In this document: positions 4,960 to 5,274 of the stretch, one piece after another
How the letters are laid out: the number at the start of each line of letters is the position of its first letter
How positions within the stretch are numbered: position 1 is the stretch's first letter
Assembly: GCA_937914905.1 (NCBI GenBank)
Contig: CALESU010000201.1
Location: forward strand, 1 to 5,274
Length of the DNA: 5,274 nt
Reading direction: 5' to 3'
Source: an uncultured bacterium
GTDB lineage: Bacteria > Patescibacteriota > Microgenomatia > UBA1406 > GWC2-37-13
Notes under the pieces: generated by a model
The model's database searches: none
What the model was told of the DNA's origin: nothing
Seen by the model: only the letters and a program-made list of their open reading frames with translations
Translations under genes and position numbers: made by a program

Positions 4960-5274
4960 TCATTTCTCCTCAATAAGAAAATACTCTTCTTTTGGTGCTT
5001 TTTCCATAAAAGCAACTGCGTCACCTGCATCGCCAATTTGAGAGATATGTTGCATGATTGCTTGTTTTTTGAGTTCCCATACATCTGAAATATCAACAAT
5101 CAAATCAATCTCATCGCGCGATTTTCCATGGGGTACATAGACAAAATATCCTCGCATTTCGTCTGTTTGCTCGCGAAGTAAGGTGTAGCAAAGCAGGCGT
5201 TTGACAGAAGGTGTTTTGTGAAACACAAAGTGAGTGATAAGAGACATTGCGACATGATCTAAATGCCCAGACAC
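4960..5274 (-). CDS. PIG-L/LmbE-family de-N-acetylase, C-terminal part (runs off right edge)
   Basis: This is the last 104 residues of a protein whose N-terminus lies beyond the window; the first codon seen, GTG, is internal Val, not a start. 'GHLDHVAMS' (3-11) matches the HxDH motif of the PIG-L/LmbE superfamily, where the second His (His7) is a zinc ligand and the first (His4) assists catalysis. 'DISDVWELKKQAIMQHISQ' (61-79) and 'EEYFLIE' (96-102) match the conserved C-terminal blocks (D-I-x-x-x-W/x-x-K...H-x-S-Q, then E-x-F). The first zinc-binding motif (AHPDDE) should lie off the window. Family members remove acetyl groups from GlcNAc-type amino sugars in glycolipids, mycothiol/bacillithiol or cell-surface glycans; the substrate cannot be told here. 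It ends in TGA, 37 bp before the tRNA. It has no obvious link with the pilus operon. Confidence 0.85.
   Translation of the reverse strand: MSGHLDHVAMSLITHFVFHKTPSVKRLLCYTLLREQTDEMRGYFVYVPHGKSRDEIDLIVDISDVWELKKQAIMQHISQIGDAGDAVAFMEKAPKEEYFLIEEK

Noticed and set aside
4960..4962. TGA read as glycine, as in Gracilibacteria and Absconditabacteria
   Set aside because: The PIG-L protein ends at TGA after its conserved final block; reading on would run into the tRNA. The full-length T4P genes contain no in-frame TGA.
1..5274. CRISPR arrays, insertion sequences or phage genes
   Set aside because: No spaced repeats, transposase motifs or terminal inverted repeats were found by reading both strands.

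Overview
The window is dominated by a compact minus-strand operon for a type IV pilus or type II secretion-like (T4P/T2SS) assembly machine. Read from its promoter, near 4350, towards position 1, the order is: a CheA-P1-like histidine phosphotransfer (HPt) protein, a stand-alone receiver-domain response regulator, the PilB/GspE assembly ATPase, the PilC/GspF inner-membrane platform protein, a GspH/FimT-like minor prepilin, and a second minor prepilin cut by the left edge. Gaps between these genes are only 1 to 20 bp, so they are probably transcribed as one unit. The unusual part is the head of the operon: two phosphorelay proteins with no histidine kinase, placed directly before the motor ATPase.

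Right of the operon, a short shared intergenic region (4315-4362) separates the HPt gene from a divergent plus-strand gene (4363-4830). That gene encodes a small protein with one membrane segment and a TPR-like C-terminus. Each direction has a sigma70-type -10 box so close to the start codon that transcription should begin at or next to the ATG, so both mRNAs may be leaderless. Convergent to the plus-strand gene is a minus-strand tRNA-Ala (anticodon GGC, no encoded CCA). Beyond it, running off the right edge, is the C-terminal part of a PIG-L/LmbE-family de-N-acetylase.

Organism: this is a bacterium using TGA as a stop, because the T4P genes have normal family lengths without in-frame TGA and the PIG-L gene ends in TGA. 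Base composition is slightly AT-rich by eye. Most starts lack a clear Shine-Dalgarno sequence, genes are tightly packed, PilC is short (350 residues), and no secretin or outer-membrane component is visible. Together these would fit a Patescibacteria (CPR) genome outside the TGA-recoded lineages. That assignment is inference only and not firm.

How the genes may work together: PilB hydrolyses ATP on the cytoplasmic face and drives PilC, which moves prepilin-like subunits (after cleavage by a peptidase not in this window) into a filament. The HPt and receiver proteins probably carry a phosphoryl signal that controls when the motor runs. The kinase, PilT, PilM-O, PilD and the major pilin are not in this window.
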